Source of the DNA: Adiantum capillus-veneris
Lineage: Eukaryota > Streptophyta > Polypodiopsida > Polypodiales > Pteridaceae
Direction of reading: 5' to 3'
Assembly: GCA_014529385.2 (NCBI GenBank)
Contig: CM043968.1
Location: 7,725,648 to 7,789,647, forward strand
Length of the DNA stretch: 64,000 nucleotides
The position numbers were made by a program, and so were the translations under genes. The notes beneath the pieces are model-generated. The model had not been told where the DNA came from. It did not search any database and saw nothing but the letters and a program-made list of their open reading frames with translations. This document shows, piece by piece, positions 52,536-64,000 of the stretch (position 1 is the first letter of the stretch; every line of letters starts with the position of its first letter).

Positions 52536-52949
52536 TGATCACAATAGCTTGATCTAAATTGATCTTGACAATGAATCACTCTCCTAGTTAGGGTTCTAGA
52601 GTTCAAGTTCATCATGACGAATTCCAGAGAGTGACATGGGAGGAGACTTATCACACTTCATGATCAAGTCTCTGATATTGACACAGATTATGGATGTGAC
52701 AGGAGTAAATCTAGAAGACATTAAACCAAGGAGATGATAGGTGTTGTGAGTCACCCCAATCTTGGAGAACAACTCAGAGTGCAGTCTAGAATGAAGAAGA
52801 AATGTGAACATATTGATGAATATTTTCTTTAAACGTGGGTTAATTTCTTATTTAAGCCATTATAAAAATGCAAGTATTGTCATTCCAGACATCATTTGAA
52901 GTATCATCATTCAATCAAATACACTAAATGGCAATCTTTCCAACAGCAT

Positions 52950-53300
52950 CATGCTTGTTCATATGAAGATCTCTTGGAAATATTGGAAGCTATCAAGGGG
53001 GATGGTGGTAGCAAAATATGCTTTAGAATATTGAAGCAAGCAAGAGGTGTGATTTTTGCCAGAAGAGAGGTCACAAGGTTTCTAATGTTGAGGATTGCCC
53101 ATACTTAATTATCCAAACTTTGGTAGATATTGAGACACAAGTCTAGAACCAATTGGATAAAGATATCCACATCTAAATGGAATTTTCCAGATCATCCAAA
53201 TCATCATGTGAATCCTTAATCGATTTTGATTTTGGGCTGCACAATCAGGATGATGCAAAGAATTTTCATGAGCAATTCTAGATGGTATAAATGAATTTTC
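52950..53300 (+). pseudogene. Gag-like fragment with zinc knuckle
   Basis: The plus-strand frame from about 53046 reads RCDFCQKRGHKVSNVEDCPY then LIIQTLVDIETQV, with further readable sequence broken by stops to about 53300. C-x2-C-x4-H-x7-C resembles a retroviral CCHC knuckle with a longer last loop than the usual four. Upstream residues are helical (YEDLLEILEAIKGDGG, in a different frame). I take it as the end of a decayed gag of the element between the direct repeats at 52219 and 56597. Confidence 0.4.
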
Positions 53301-53329
53301 CATAGCTAGGTGAGGATTGGTCACCTTTA

Positions 53330-53353
53330 TCATTTGTCATGCATGACAAATGA
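53330..53353. repeat. Perfect 24-bp palindrome
   Basis: TCATTTGTCATG and CATGACAAATGA are exact reverse complements with no loop. Confidence 0.95.
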
Positions 53354-53459
53354 CTGGTCTTAATTTGAGGGAGGTGTACATTAGCAGTAGGGAATTGGAC
53401 TGGTCTCTAATTTAGGTCCATCCCAGTAAGTCTGGTCTCAACCCAAAATTCTATGTTCC

Positions 53460-53970
53460 AAGGAAGTATGATGTTTCTAAAGGCATCACCCGGATCACAA
53501 CACTGGAAGCTTGTCTCACATATTGTATGATAGAAGATGGACCAATTCCATTGGTGAGTGTAATTCTTGAGTAAATGGAGACACTCATTTAAAAAGGGGT
53601 GATGAGATTCCTTGAGGGGATGTACTCATCAAAAAAGGGGGTAGGAATTACCAGGATCACAACACTAGAAGCATGATATTTCTAAAGGCATTACCAAGAT
53701 CACAACACTGGAAGGATGTCTCTCATATTCCATGAGGGGATGTACTCATCACAAAAGGGGGTAGGCATTACCAGGATCACAACACTGGAAGCATGATGTT
53801 TCTAAAGGCATTACCAAGATCATAACACTAGAAGCATGTCTCTCATATTGTATGATGGAAGATGCACCAGTTCCACGAATGATCAGAATTCTTGAGAAAA
53901 TGGAGACACTCATTAAAAAGGGGTGATGAGATTCCATGAGGGATGTACTCGTCACAAAAGGGGGAAGGTT
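53460..53970 (+). repeat. Complex tandem array of ~110-260-bp modules
   Basis: Repeated strings include TTTCTAAAGGCAT(T/C)ACC (53472, 53670, 53799), GATCACAACACT(G/A)GAAG, GAGGGGATGTACTCATCA (53616, 53736) and AAATGGAGACACTCATT (53574, 53899). The modules are shuffled rather than evenly repeated, implying several unequal exchanges. No coding role is apparent. Confidence 0.85.
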
Positions 53971-54860
53971 CCTAGACCAGTGTGATAGTGAAGAAAATTG
54001 TGATGATGGTTGTGATTAGGGGCTACTAGAAGAAAGTCAACTACCTAAGGATGGACGGTTTGTTTTGAGAACTTTGGGCAACCAATGTAAGGACCAATAT
54101 CAGGCTCTAGAGAACTAGTACCAAGTTGAACAATCTTCCAATAGTCTGAGAACAAAGTGATGAAGGGGAAATTGAGGGTGATAGAGTTGATATGGATACT
54201 ATCAGGAAAAATGAATCCAAACATTGGAGATCTCCACAAGACAATGACTCAAGTATAAACCATCAGATTGTTGATAATCAAAACTTTTCAGTTTCAGATT
54301 GGGGAAATATGGATCTAAACACAAGGCTTTGAACATGTCATATGGCAAGCAAGTGGAATTACAGGTAACGCAGTCCTAGTAGCAAAAACCAATAGCCTAT
54401 ATGGCTAGGATTTCAATTTAGGCACTAATGGAATTCAAAACGCATAACGGTAGATATAAATGACCAAATCATTAAGATAATCTCATCAATAATAATGATA
54501 AAGATCTATCAATGCATAACAACACATCACATACACTGTGCATAAACTTGAGGCACGAAAGGAGTGGAGCATTCAAGGCGAGAGCGCATATAACTATGAG
54601 AAGGGTCTACAATCCTTCATTTTACCCATGGAGACATGCACAAATTGCTCCCTAGCCTGCAGAGCTTCCTCCACCTCTTGACACAACAACCTTCTTTTTT
54701 ACTTGCACCTTCTCCATCAACTATGTTTGTTGTTTTCCCAGAAACCCCAAGCTGCTCTTGTTTTGATTCTCCAACATCAACAAGTGAGTACTCTCTTAGT
54801 ACACAAGATTGTTTGTACGATTTGTGTATGGGAAGATAGAAATAGAAAATACTAGAAAAG

Positions 54861-56100
54861 ATGCAGGCAACCATGGATGAAATGACTGCACAAGCAGATG
54901 CACTTTTGATTTCAGTGGTAGAAATTTCATGCTTGATGCCTGACCATAAGATTGATAAGTATGTGTTCTAGAAGAAAGAACAAGAGCTTATCAAACTTTG
55001 GAATTTAGAGGTCATAAATAATGGAAACCACAAAGATACCCTTTGATGCAGAAATTATGCAATCGGTGGTAGATACTTTCAATCCAGACAAGGGGATGAC
55101 TGAGATTAATGGCACAAGAGTAGAAGTGATAGTGGGAGAGCTATGCCATGCACTCCATCTGCCTTTTTCTACTCATGCTGCACCATGCACCGTTGATGAG
55201 GTCAGTAAGTTCTTGAAAGAGGATGTATTAGCTAGAAAGAAGCACAAAATAGGAGGTCAAGGGGTGGCTGGTGAAGGCATTGGAAAGAAGCAAACCAATG
55301 GGTCAAACACTTCAAAAGAGCTTGAGACAGATCAAACCCCAGTAGGCAGGGGAAAAGAGGTGGCAATAATTGGAACTAAGAGATTAGCGGCTAAGTAGGA
55401 GGCAAGTTTATTTGAGAAGAAGAGGAAAACAACAACTTTCCTAGAATAGCTCCATGCAAGTGTGCACACTATAGATAAGAAGAAGCCTATCGATTTTCTA
55501 GAAAAGAAGGTAATTAACCTAATTAGTAATCCATAGAACATAGAAGACACCGATAAAGCCAGTAGCAAAAAGAAAAAAAGGGGACAGGTAATTATAAACC
55601 AGGGTCATGCAGTTACAAATCAAACTGCTAGGAAAGATAATGTGCTTGCTAGCACATCTGAGGCTCAAACAAAGGTAGCAGAGCATACATCAACTCAACT
55701 CATTTGATTGGACAAGTTACACTGCTTACAAAATAGCCCTTGAAGGGGAGATTGATTATGAAAAAAACTAGATAGAGCATTACTGCCCCTATTCCTTTCA
55801 TACGATTGTTTATGAAATTGATAAAATTTATTAAGATATAATTACAGAGGGTTGTGTAGCTGCCATCCAATTAGGATGAAATACAATAGTGAATTCCATA
55901 GGGAAAATGATGGATTCCATTTTAGAAATGGTTGCTTTGAAGGAGGAACCGCAACGCACTAAGGTGAAAGCTGATGTATTGAAGAAGGAAAAAGTAGAGT
56001 GGAAAACACAAAAACTGCATTATCAAATTGGCCAGAATCAAAATGCCAGGACGATATCTACCCTCTAGCGAAAGATAGTGCAGTTAATTGTTGATATATA
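54861..56100 (+). pseudogene. ORFx-like reading frame in the 52219-56908 element
   Basis: Plus-strand pieces read MQATMDEMTAQADALLISVV (54861), then from 55021 METTKIPFDAEIMQSVVDTF, TEINGTRVEVIVGELCHALH then LPFSTH, a Lys/Gly-rich linker, and further on a charged helix (VALKEEPQRTKVKADVLKKE, about 55930-56000). The pattern of a beta-rich block ending in an AL-x-L turn, then basic linker, then coiled coil parallels ORFx of gypsy copy A (GKDIMIVITPEVVASALNLS, basic linker, coiled coil). Direct sequence identity is low, so homology is only suggested. It lies just before the right-hand direct repeat, as ORFx lies just before the LTR. Confidence 0.4.
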
Positions 56101-56596
56101 ATAACAAAATAAGAGAAGAAGCTTGTTGAGTAGACAACAAAAAGGTTCAAAATATTGTTGAATATCAAAAGGGTTGCTTTCAATACACTCAGTGAGACGC
56201 ACATTGTGATGAAAAGTTTATATTGGAGAAGTACATATATCAGCCCTTGGTTGATATCATTGATATAAATGGAGACCTAACTCTGAATTTGAGCAATCTT
56301 TTAAAATTTTGGTGCATCTATCCAGACTGACCTATAGGAAAAATCCAAGGAATATAACATTGTTTGGATTAATGAAGCACTTATGGAATATAAAAGGAAC
56401 TAGGATCGAGGTGATGAAGATTATGAAAAAGATGAAGAAGACCCTAAGGATGATGATGCTTGCAGGTCCCAATGATCAAGGGATGAGGAAAAGGACAATG
56501 ATGATGATACCTTGTCTTCTCCTTTGCTACCAAGATGAGCAAGGGGGGTCAGGGGCCGATGGTGCACAAGGCTCAGATGAAAAGGTGGCTAGGATA

Positions 56597-56912
56597 TGGG
56601 AAGCTACACACTGTTATACTCTTGAGTCTAGGATCTTGGAGCTCATTGTTTTCTTGTATTCTCTTGTCAATAAGCTCAGAGAAATTCTTTGGCTCAAAAT
56701 GTACTTATTCCAATTGTACTTATCTAATTTGAATATAATCTAGTCCGAGTTCAAGTTCTAGTCTATGTGTCATTTCCATTTCAATTATTATTTCCAGTTC
56801 CATTTCATTATCAGTGTCTTTGTCTGACCTATTTTTTAAAGTCTATCTATCTGAATTGACAACTAACTCTTAACCCAAGACTGGAATAGTTGTTTAAAGA
56901 GACCCTCTAATA
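56597..56912 (+). repeat. Direct repeat, right copy (probable 3' LTR)
   Basis: Partner of 52219-52535. It begins GGGAAGCTACACACTG and ends AAAGAGACCCTCTAATAC. Purine-rich sequence with GGGGGGTCAGGGG lies about 55 bases upstream, further than expected for a polypurine tract. Confidence 0.6.
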
Positions 56913-57749
56913 CATGTAAAGCACTGGTGCAGCCAAAGAGTGTTGATTCCAAAAAACATGGAAGGTGGTGCCAATGGTGCTTATAGGTAGGTGTATGTTA
57001 GAGTGCTTGAGTATGCAGACCAAGTATAGGAAAAGCAAGTTAGTTTGTATGACTTACGTGGTTATGTAGGCCAAGTATAGAGAGTTGATGCTTGGAAAAA
57101 AGGGTTTTCATGTGAAAAGCCTCTTAGAACATGCAAGGCAAAGTTAAGCATAGTATTAGCTAAGTTAAGTACATGAATTGACAATAGTACTGATGGTTAT
57201 GGAGAAGAAAATTTAATATTCAGTAACAAGCATTGAAAAAATGTTTATTTTAATGCTTGTGTGTTATGTTAAATGGAGTTAGTGCCTTATTTTCTCATCA
57301 ATATCTCTCTTGAAAAAAAAGGATTAATTTTAACTCCTTAAATATAGCATTATATGGTTCGTAAAAAACTTGATCCACCAATTGCTAATTATATGTTGGT
57401 GAGCAGTAGAAATAGCTCTAAAATGCTACTATAATGAATGTCTGCATTCTATTCAGATTAGGCCTCAAGAACATTTCTTTTACTTTTTGATTGATTAGGG
57501 AGGTGTTTTTTGTAAGCAATTGTGTGCAATTGTGTCACTAATTAGTGTTTTTTGTCAACTGAGGAAGTATAATCCTAAATTATTTTGGAATAATTAAAGG
57601 ATGGCTAAATTTTTTGGTTGACACACCAAACATGTATTCAGTCTCACTAACCAAATTAGTGGCTTAAGTATTGATTGTTTTGTAACTTTTGTAAAAAGGG
57701 TTATGGGTCACCATGACCACTCCACTATATTGAATTTCATTGTTGACTC
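56913..57749. other. No gene seen
   Basis: AT-rich spacer with no recognised repeat or coding signal between the direct repeat and the LINE remnant. Confidence 0.5.
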
Positions 57750-59245
57750 ATGAATATGCCATCAATTAACAAAGCTACAGTAAAGACATTTTTTTATTTT
57801 AAAGGCAAAGGTGATGTTATTGTCTTTGGGGATATGAATGCTCGCATAAAAACATTGCAACATGATACTCAACAGTTTGATATGCCATACATTTCAAGGG
57901 AGTTGAAGGAAGTTCACCTATATGATCGTACTTCAATGGATGAGAAAGAGCCGGATCAATACGGAAAGCTACTTTTACACATGTGTAATAGCACAGGTAT
58001 GCTATTGCCAATGATGCATCTTTGTGGAGTGGAACCAATGGATTTACATGTAGAAAACATAATGGGGATAGTGTGATTGACTATATGCTACTCTCTGAAG
58101 CCATCATGTATTGCATAAAGAGTTTTACGCTTGGCCAATGGAGCCCAAAATAAGAACATCGAACCTTATGTATTGACATTGCATGTGGAGAAGCAACTAA
58201 GCATGATAATCTCAACGTATGGATTTCAAACGGGCACCTATGTATATTGAAATGGTTGAGCAAAATTTATGGATGACAAAGCTTCGATATGATAGACACA
58301 TGGAAGCTAAATGGGAAGCTTTCAAGAAATTTATTTGTCCTTGTACCGAAGAATGCTTTTCCCTAAAGCATATCCAGTATCAACAAATGGTTGTTTGATA
58401 AAGAATGCCAAGATGCTCGAAAGTCCTTGATAAAGTTTAATGCAACTATGGACAAAGAAAACTATCAAAGTCATTTGCATACACACAAGGCATTGGTTCA
58501 AAAGAAGAGAAGATGGGAAATAAAGAAACAATTGTTTCACGTCCAACGAAAAGGACATGCATGTGGAAGATTTTGAAGAAACTTGAGGGGCAAGCAGGTT
58601 GAGAGTTTTTGTAAATTGAGCCTTGTGGATATGTACACACATTGTAGGCAACTATATGAGCAACAATATGCTAAAAAATGTCATTTTATGGTTCACTCTC
58701 ATGTATGCCCTCTTTTTCTACTATTGAGGATGTACATGATGAGCTCAAAAAGTTGGCCACTTGCAAAGTGGGAGATCTTCAAGGTATCAAGCTGAAAACG
58801 ATCAAATGGATGAGAGGTTTTACACATGAGTAGATGTGTGATATGTTCAACCTTGGACTTCAACATGGTATGTCTTATAATTGGAGTACTAATTGGGTCA
58901 AACCTTGTCTAAAGGAGGGGATGTAAAGAATGTAAATAAGTACTGGACTATAATAATTGGGTCTCTTATGGAAAAGTTGTTTGGGTGCATAATGGAGATA
59001 AAATTGAGTGATTGGGCTGAAGAGAATGGCAAGTGTGCAAAAGGACAAGCAGGTTTTCATTGATGCCATAGCACCACTAAACATCTTGTCACTCTTTGTA
59101 TTCTCAAGGAGGAAAAATCGATTGAAAGGTGAGCGATTGTATTGTTGCTTTTTGGCCTTTAAGAAATCATTTGATATGATTCTATGTAGCAGTTTGTGGA
59201 GAAGGATGGAAGAACTCCAATTGAAGAAAGCAAAGGCATTTTAGA
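57750..59245 (+). pseudogene. LINE (non-LTR) retrotransposon remnant: endonuclease and RT start
   Basis: The first frame reads GDVIVFGDMNARIKTLQ, the GDxNAR motif of the apurinic-type endonuclease, then CNSTGMLLPMMHLCG and, in other frames, GDSVIDYMLLSEAIMY and W-S-P-K-stop-EH-R-T-L where active enzymes have SDHR. After a helical linker, the RT begins near 59010 with AEENGKCAKGQAGF, LVTLCILKEEK and YCCFLAFKKSFDMI (motif A with an altered first Asp). The YADD block is absent, so it is truncated at about 59245. The 5' ORF1 is also missing. Many stops and shifts make it inactive. Confidence 0.8.
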
Positions 59246-61838
59246 ACTCTCAAGAATTTGTCAGTAATTACACTAAAACTTGGGAAATTTTGCAAATTTT
59301 CTTCAAGGCACGCTCAAAATCTAGCCAGGATTGTGCAATTTTAATGAGTAGAAAATACAATAAACCTTGATATTCTTTAAAAGCTATGCAAGTGTGTGGG
59401 GTGTGTGTGTGTGTGGTTGTTGTATTAAGATACTAATTATACACCAAGAACATTTTGTTCAAAAAACAACTAGCTTTAGACATTTGATTCATTTTTGTAA
59501 AATATGATCGCAATAAAATAACATTCTAGTTATTCTATGCATCAGGACTAAATCATTTTATGAGGATGAAAGATGCCTTCCTCTTTGAGGTCAAACTGCA
59601 GCAAATTTTAACCTTTTTAAGGAAAAATAGAATTCTCACCTACATCCATATAGACAGACACAATAGATTCTATCAGACTTGGCTGTGTATAATAACACAT
59701 GTCAAAGAACCTATCAATTTTTATACATGTCATACTTGAAATTATTAGATTAACAACAATCCTATATGTGTAAAAGTTAAAAAAAAAAGTGATCCCATTC
59801 TTCAGCTTATAAAACCATCCTTCCTTTGAAGCTTACTGTGAAAAACAATATTGACAGCAAAATGTTTGACAAATTAAAAAGTTCCAAACCATAACTACCT
59901 CTTTGAGTAATTTCTACATGATCATTAAAGGCTTAAAAGTAACTCTATGTTTAGCCAAAGAATTCAAATTTTTCAACTATCTACAAGCCACCACAATTTT
60001 TATGCAAGAAAACATTTTGCAACTAGATCCATATAGTAAGGGTCATGCATACTTCAAACATACTTGTTTTGGAGTGCAACTATACATGCCATCAAGAATC
60101 TTTAGCAGGGAGCAGTTGTGGTAAGTGAAGCAAACAAATCATAGAATGTTAGTGCTCAATTTGGAATTAACCAAAGTCGAGGCAATGGTAGAGAAGAGGC
60201 TTCATAAATGAAAACCATATGAAAGGCACACTCCCTTTTCCCAACCCATTTAAAGAAAAAATGTATAGAATGTAACATAGTAGGCCAATGGTAGCACAAA
60301 GAAAAACCAGTTTTAAGTAAAGCCATCCAAAATGTAGAAGCATTGTCATAACCCTTAATTATGTTCTCAAAGTAGATAAGCCAATCCATTTGAGAACAAC
60401 CATCCAGAGATGTAAAAATAATAAGGCTTAAAAAGCTAACAAAGCAACAACGAGCAGAATCAGTTTAAGTAAAGATAAGCCAAAACACTAGTAGGCACTA
60501 TTTGACCTAGTATGGGTTAAATAGTCAAAACATTAATAAGTAAACAGCATGCTATCAAGGTTATCCCCACCCCTTTTTTAATCAATAATCATGTCAGAAC
60601 CACACAAAAAATATCAAAGCCAATAGGTTAGAGAATCCACAAGAAAAAAATATCAATAACCAAGCCATGATGTAGATGTAGTACATCTTTAGTAGGACGC
60701 TCATAGTAACAACCAATAAAATTAAATCATGTATATAGGTTGCAAGCACGCACCCACTTGGGCAGATCTAGGTATTTTGAAAAAACCAAGGACATGCATA
60801 TACCAAAAAACCTACAAGAGGGATTCTAGATTTAGTAATTGAGATAACGTTTCCCATCCAAGACATCAATAAAATGAGCCAAGATTCTACATCAAAATAT
60901 AAAAAAAGAATCAGTGTAGGGACTATTTTCATTAACATCAAGTTTTATTAGAAGAAAAACTAATCAATGTGACTAGCAACTACCGATTCAAGCAATAGAA
61001 TAAAGATCTGCACCAGTCAAAGAGATAACAGACAAGAACTTCTTTATGTGACAAAAATCGGATCAAGGAACAAAAGAACAAAATTAGTTAAGACAAGACA
61101 AGTGGGGAGGCCAATTCCAAAGACAACAATAATATCCAACAAATTTCTCCCCATATCCAGTCTCATTTATAAGTTAAACTTTAGGAAGTTTGCAGCCCCA
61201 GTAAAGTGGAGTAGAAGCTCCGGGGGGGGGGGGGGTGACTACAATAAAAAAATGCTTATCATGTGGGGTCAACATTAGGGATTATTTTTTTTTTATTTTC
61301 ACATACAAAAGGATGTTGGAAAAATGAAATGAAAAAAAAAATTACGGATTGAATAGGAAAAGGGTCCCTTTATAGCCAAGCTAGCAAGCTATGACCCATG
61401 CTAATTTCTCTAAAGAAGCAAAACAAAAATCATTTACTCAATCATGGTTGAATAAGCAAACCACTCTCAATGTGAATATAAAAAATGGTGTCAAATCACA
61501 ACAAATTAAATATTTAAGATCGTGTCAAAGCAGCTGCTAGGTAGTAGTGATTGAAACTTATACAAGATCATCCAAATGTATAGAGAAGCAATGAAGTGAG
61601 GAAAGCCACAACTTCTAGAAGTTAGATTTAGGAGGGTAGAGGAGTTATTAGACTTTTGTATTGTGCCAAAACATGAAAGGAATCTCATTCCTAAAGTAAT
61701 TAGTAGCCATTTATCATAGCTTTAAAAACTCAATCTATAGTTGGTGAGCAGCCCAAAAATCTCTTGCTACTTACTATATCCCCATGATTGCCTAACTAGT
61801 CAAAAAAGGCATCAAAAAAGTTAATCCAAAAAATTCAG
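59246..61838. other. No gene recognised; AT-rich with poly-G run
   Basis: About 2.6 kb without a supported gene. It contains a GT run near 59399-59418 and a 14-base G run at 61222-61235. Minus-strand frames at 60156-60389 look hydrophobic but have no motif. Sequence texture (low complexity, few repeats) could be an old intron or intergenic host DNA. Confidence 0.45.
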
Positions 61839-61938
61839 CTTGTTTTGGCTTTCAAAGCTATGCAGAGGAAGCTCTCTAAGCCAACTCCGTTGTAGAAGGG
61901 GAGCCACAAATGTGATAGTTTGAAGAGTAATGTGCCAA

Positions 61939-62007
<69 letters not shown>

Positions 62008-62122
62008 CCAAAAAAATAAACTTGTTTTGGCTTTCAAAGCTATGCAGAGGAATCTCTCTAAGCCAGCTCCATTGTAGAAGGAGAGCCACAAATGTGATAG
62101 TTTGAAAAGTAATGTGCCAATT

Positions 62123-62185
<63 letters not shown>
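61839..62185. repeat. 182-bp duplication, each unit ending in a long (CT)n tract
   Basis: CTTGTTTTGGCTTTCAAAGC starts at 61839 and again at 62021. Each unit continues through AGCCACAAATGTGATAGTTT and GTAATGTGCCAATTT and ends in an uninterrupted CT tract, 61942-62005 (64 bases) and 62125-62185 (61 bases). Unit bodies differ at a handful of sites. Confidence 0.95.
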
Positions 62186-62188
<3 letters not shown>

Positions 62189-62689
62189 CATGAAGACCAC
62201 CGGTAAACCAAGACTAAGTGAGGGCAATAGAGCCCCTCACCTTTATACATGCAATGCTTGGGTTTGAGATGGTAGCCACATCCTCATCCATCATGGGCAT
62301 TGATCAATTATAGCCCTCGCAATAAAAAGAGGCAAGGAGGAAGAATGGCATCCACCATATCCCATGTAAGTCTTCTAGCATTTCATTCTAGAAACGCACA
62401 TTTAAGGCCTTCATTATGTGAGGAGAAGCCATTGTGCGTGATAAAATCACTTGCTAGAAAACCAAAAATTCATATGGGCTCACCGAAATATTCCCTTTTG
62501 CCGAAATATATTGGATTGACAATGGCTAGAAAGTGACCAAAAAATGGCCGGCAAATACATGGCTGATGGTCGGTAATTGGCTGATGGTCGGTAAATGGCT
62601 AGTAGCCAATGGCCCATGGTCTAGCTGATGGCTGGTGGTCTATGGCCAACAGCCGGTGGGCAGCTTTCAACGGTCGGTGGTTGTTTCTA

Positions 62690-62820
62690 CACATGAAAAT
62701 AGAGTGAAGCAAGGAGAAGCAAGAAGTACAAGGTAGAGAGAGAATCAGGTGGAACGACCATTCAGGGTTTCTAAGCCCTTTGAAAACTACTTCAAGTTTG
62801 AAGTGTATAGCCATTGAGTC
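62690..62820 (+). repeat. Direct repeat flanking copia fragment, left copy
   Basis: ACATGAAAATAGAGTGAAGC to AGTGTATAGCCATTGAGT recurs at 63650-63787 with few changes. GCTGATGGTCGGTAA/GGC repeats (62557-62650) precede only the left copy. These are probably LTR ends of a small or deleted copia element. Confidence 0.8.
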
Positions 62821-62959
62821 ACTGCTTAGAATTGGGGGGATGGAAAATGTTTCATCCTAATGTTGTATAGTGATGATATGCTAACATGCAGGATGTAAGA
62901 GATTTAAGAGAAGATTTTTCTAAATATTTTTCAATATCAAGGGACAGGTTGAAGAAGAC

Positions 62960-63520
62960 AATAAATCTATCTCAAAATGCAAAACCAGTTTCTACACCTT
63001 GTGGCTATCTACTTTAAACTAAACAAGGATATGTGTCCAAAGACACAAGAGGAGATAGTTTATATGTCTAAAGTTCCATATGCCATAGTAGTAGGTTCTC
63101 TAAGGTATGCTATGGTCTGGACAAGGCTAGATATTGCACATGAAATCGGAGTTGTGAGTAGGTTCATGGAGAATCCAGGTAAAGAACATTGGCGAGCTGT
63201 AAAATGGATACTTAGGCATCTAAAAGGGACTACCACAAATGCTTTATGTTTTGGAGGCACTGACATTTTCCTGCAAGGATATGCTTATGCAAATATGGCA
63301 GGTGACAAAGATACCTGAAGAAGAACTATAGGCTATGTCTTCACCATTGGAGGCACAACAATAAGTCAAGCTTCAAATTTGTAGAAAGTGGTCTCACTAT
63401 CTACCATAGAAATAGAATATGTAGCTCTTACACATGCTAGAAAAGAGATTTTGTGGCTTCACAGAGTTTTGGAGGAGCTTGGTGGATACCCGCAAGACAA
63501 TTATGTCTTATAGAATGGCC
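62960..63520 (+). pseudogene. copia RT end and RNase H fragment
   Basis: The plus strand reads DMCPKTQEEIVYMSKVPYA, VVGSLRYAMVWTRLDIAHEI, VVSRFMENPGKEHWRAVKW and ILRHLKGTTTNALCFGG, the end of copia RT and its connection. After a stop at 63318 it continues RRTIGYVFTIGGTTISQAS, LSTIEIEYVALTHARKEILW then LHRVLEEL of RNase H (T-E-x-EY altered to TIEIEY). It is shut off by stops at 63318, 63383 and 63511 and ends abruptly at the right direct repeat. The domain is about 550 bp of a normal 4.5-kb element, so most was deleted between the direct repeats. Confidence 0.88.
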
Positions 63521-63649
63521 AATCGGAAGATACATAGCCGGTGGACTCGTCTACACATGGGTGTGTCAACACATGGATGGCTACCTCTCATGAGAGAAGG
63601 TAGCCCATAGAGGCTCCTTTTCATCCATAAAATGAGGCCTCTTCTATCA

Positions 63650-63787
63650 CATGAAAATAGAGTGAAGCAAGGAGAAGTGAGAAGAAGCAAGAAGTGCAAG
63701 GTAGAGAGAGAGTCAATCGGGATAACCATTAAGGGTTTCTAAGCCCTTTGAAAAGTACTTCAAGTTTGAAGTGTAAAGCCATTGAGT
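63650..63787 (+). repeat. Direct repeat flanking copia fragment, right copy
   Basis: Partner of 62690-62820, with an 8-base insertion (GAGAAGAAG area) relative to the left copy. It ends AAGCCATTGAGTGGA. Confidence 0.8.
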
Positions 63788-63840
63788 GGATATTTTCCCA
63801 TGGACGTAGACCACATTTGGGTGAACCACGTACATTTAGT

Positions 63841-63963
<123 letters not shown>

Positions 63964-64000
63964 CCTACCAATTTTTTCCAGATTCAGAGGAATCCGATGG

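Noticed and set aside
59900-60400. Possible host gene exon on the minus strand (hydrophobic frame)
   Set aside because: No recognisable domain, several stops, and no splice structure that extends it.
61835-62227. Long minus-strand frames made of Arg-Glu repeats, and plus-strand Leu-Ser repeats
   Set aside because: They are translations of the CT/AG microsatellites, with no start context or conserved flanks. The same applies to the frame over 63729-63971.

Overview
The window looks like intergenic DNA from a large, repeat-rich seed-plant or other land-plant nuclear genome. It has no bacterial-style operons, no rRNA or tRNA genes, long CT/AG and CA/GT microsatellites, and layers of decayed LTR retrotransposons, with one LINE fragment and one hAT fragment. 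I cannot name the species; a gymnosperm-like genome is only a guess. Almost every coding stretch is broken by stops or frameshifts, so nearly all genes here are pseudogenes of mobile elements.

The dominant resident is one Ty3/gypsy family of Athila/Tat-like character. Supporting signs are integrase tails of the PSG...NWI/NFISGG type, primer-binding sites resembling TTGGCACCATTGTCGAGGAC, and LTR termini TGTTAGC...GCYAACA. At least five copies are visible: 1-8222 (+), 14454-15960 (-), 25287-26917 (-), 29098-31660 (+) and 39610-48260 (-). A PBS plus repeat block at 50266-51308 (-) looks like a sixth piece. Read across copies the order is RT, RNase H, integrase, an aspartic-protease domain downstream of integrase, a tail rich in W-x-P-K motifs, an internal polypurine tract, a non-coding stretch with a TATA-like box, a tandem array of about 285-bp units each carrying a near-perfect palindrome, a long 3' open reading frame of unknown function (called ORFx here), a second polypurine tract, and the 3' LTR.

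Layout: 1-8222 is the 3' two-thirds of a plus-strand gypsy copy with its 3' LTR. 8228-10880 holds a spliced, degenerate gene resembling a beta-class DNA amino-methyltransferase, bracketed by direct repeats. 11401-14453 is a non-autonomous LTR element (LARD-like) with a perfect 5-bp target duplication, nested in a gypsy remnant. 15964-25124 contains LTR pieces and an almost complete but broken Ty1/copia element (18627-22690, minus). 25125-31660 has two oppositely oriented gypsy copies around copia-like LTR repeats. 32878-35390 has a hAT remnant, an unidentified reading frame and an LTR. 35391-39600 is mostly unrecognised with tandem duplications and a 23-bp-arm hairpin. 39610-51308 is the best minus-strand gypsy copy plus the third palindrome array. 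52219-56908 is a probable second LTR element with its own ORFx-like frame. 57750-59245 is a LINE remnant. 61800-64000 holds microsatellites and a copia RT/RNase H fragment between direct repeats.

The most unusual signals are the palindrome-phased 285-bp arrays seen at three loci, with arm changes that keep the pairing; the protease domain downstream of integrase in several copies; the long ORFx with its own upstream non-coding module; and the methyltransferase-like gene.
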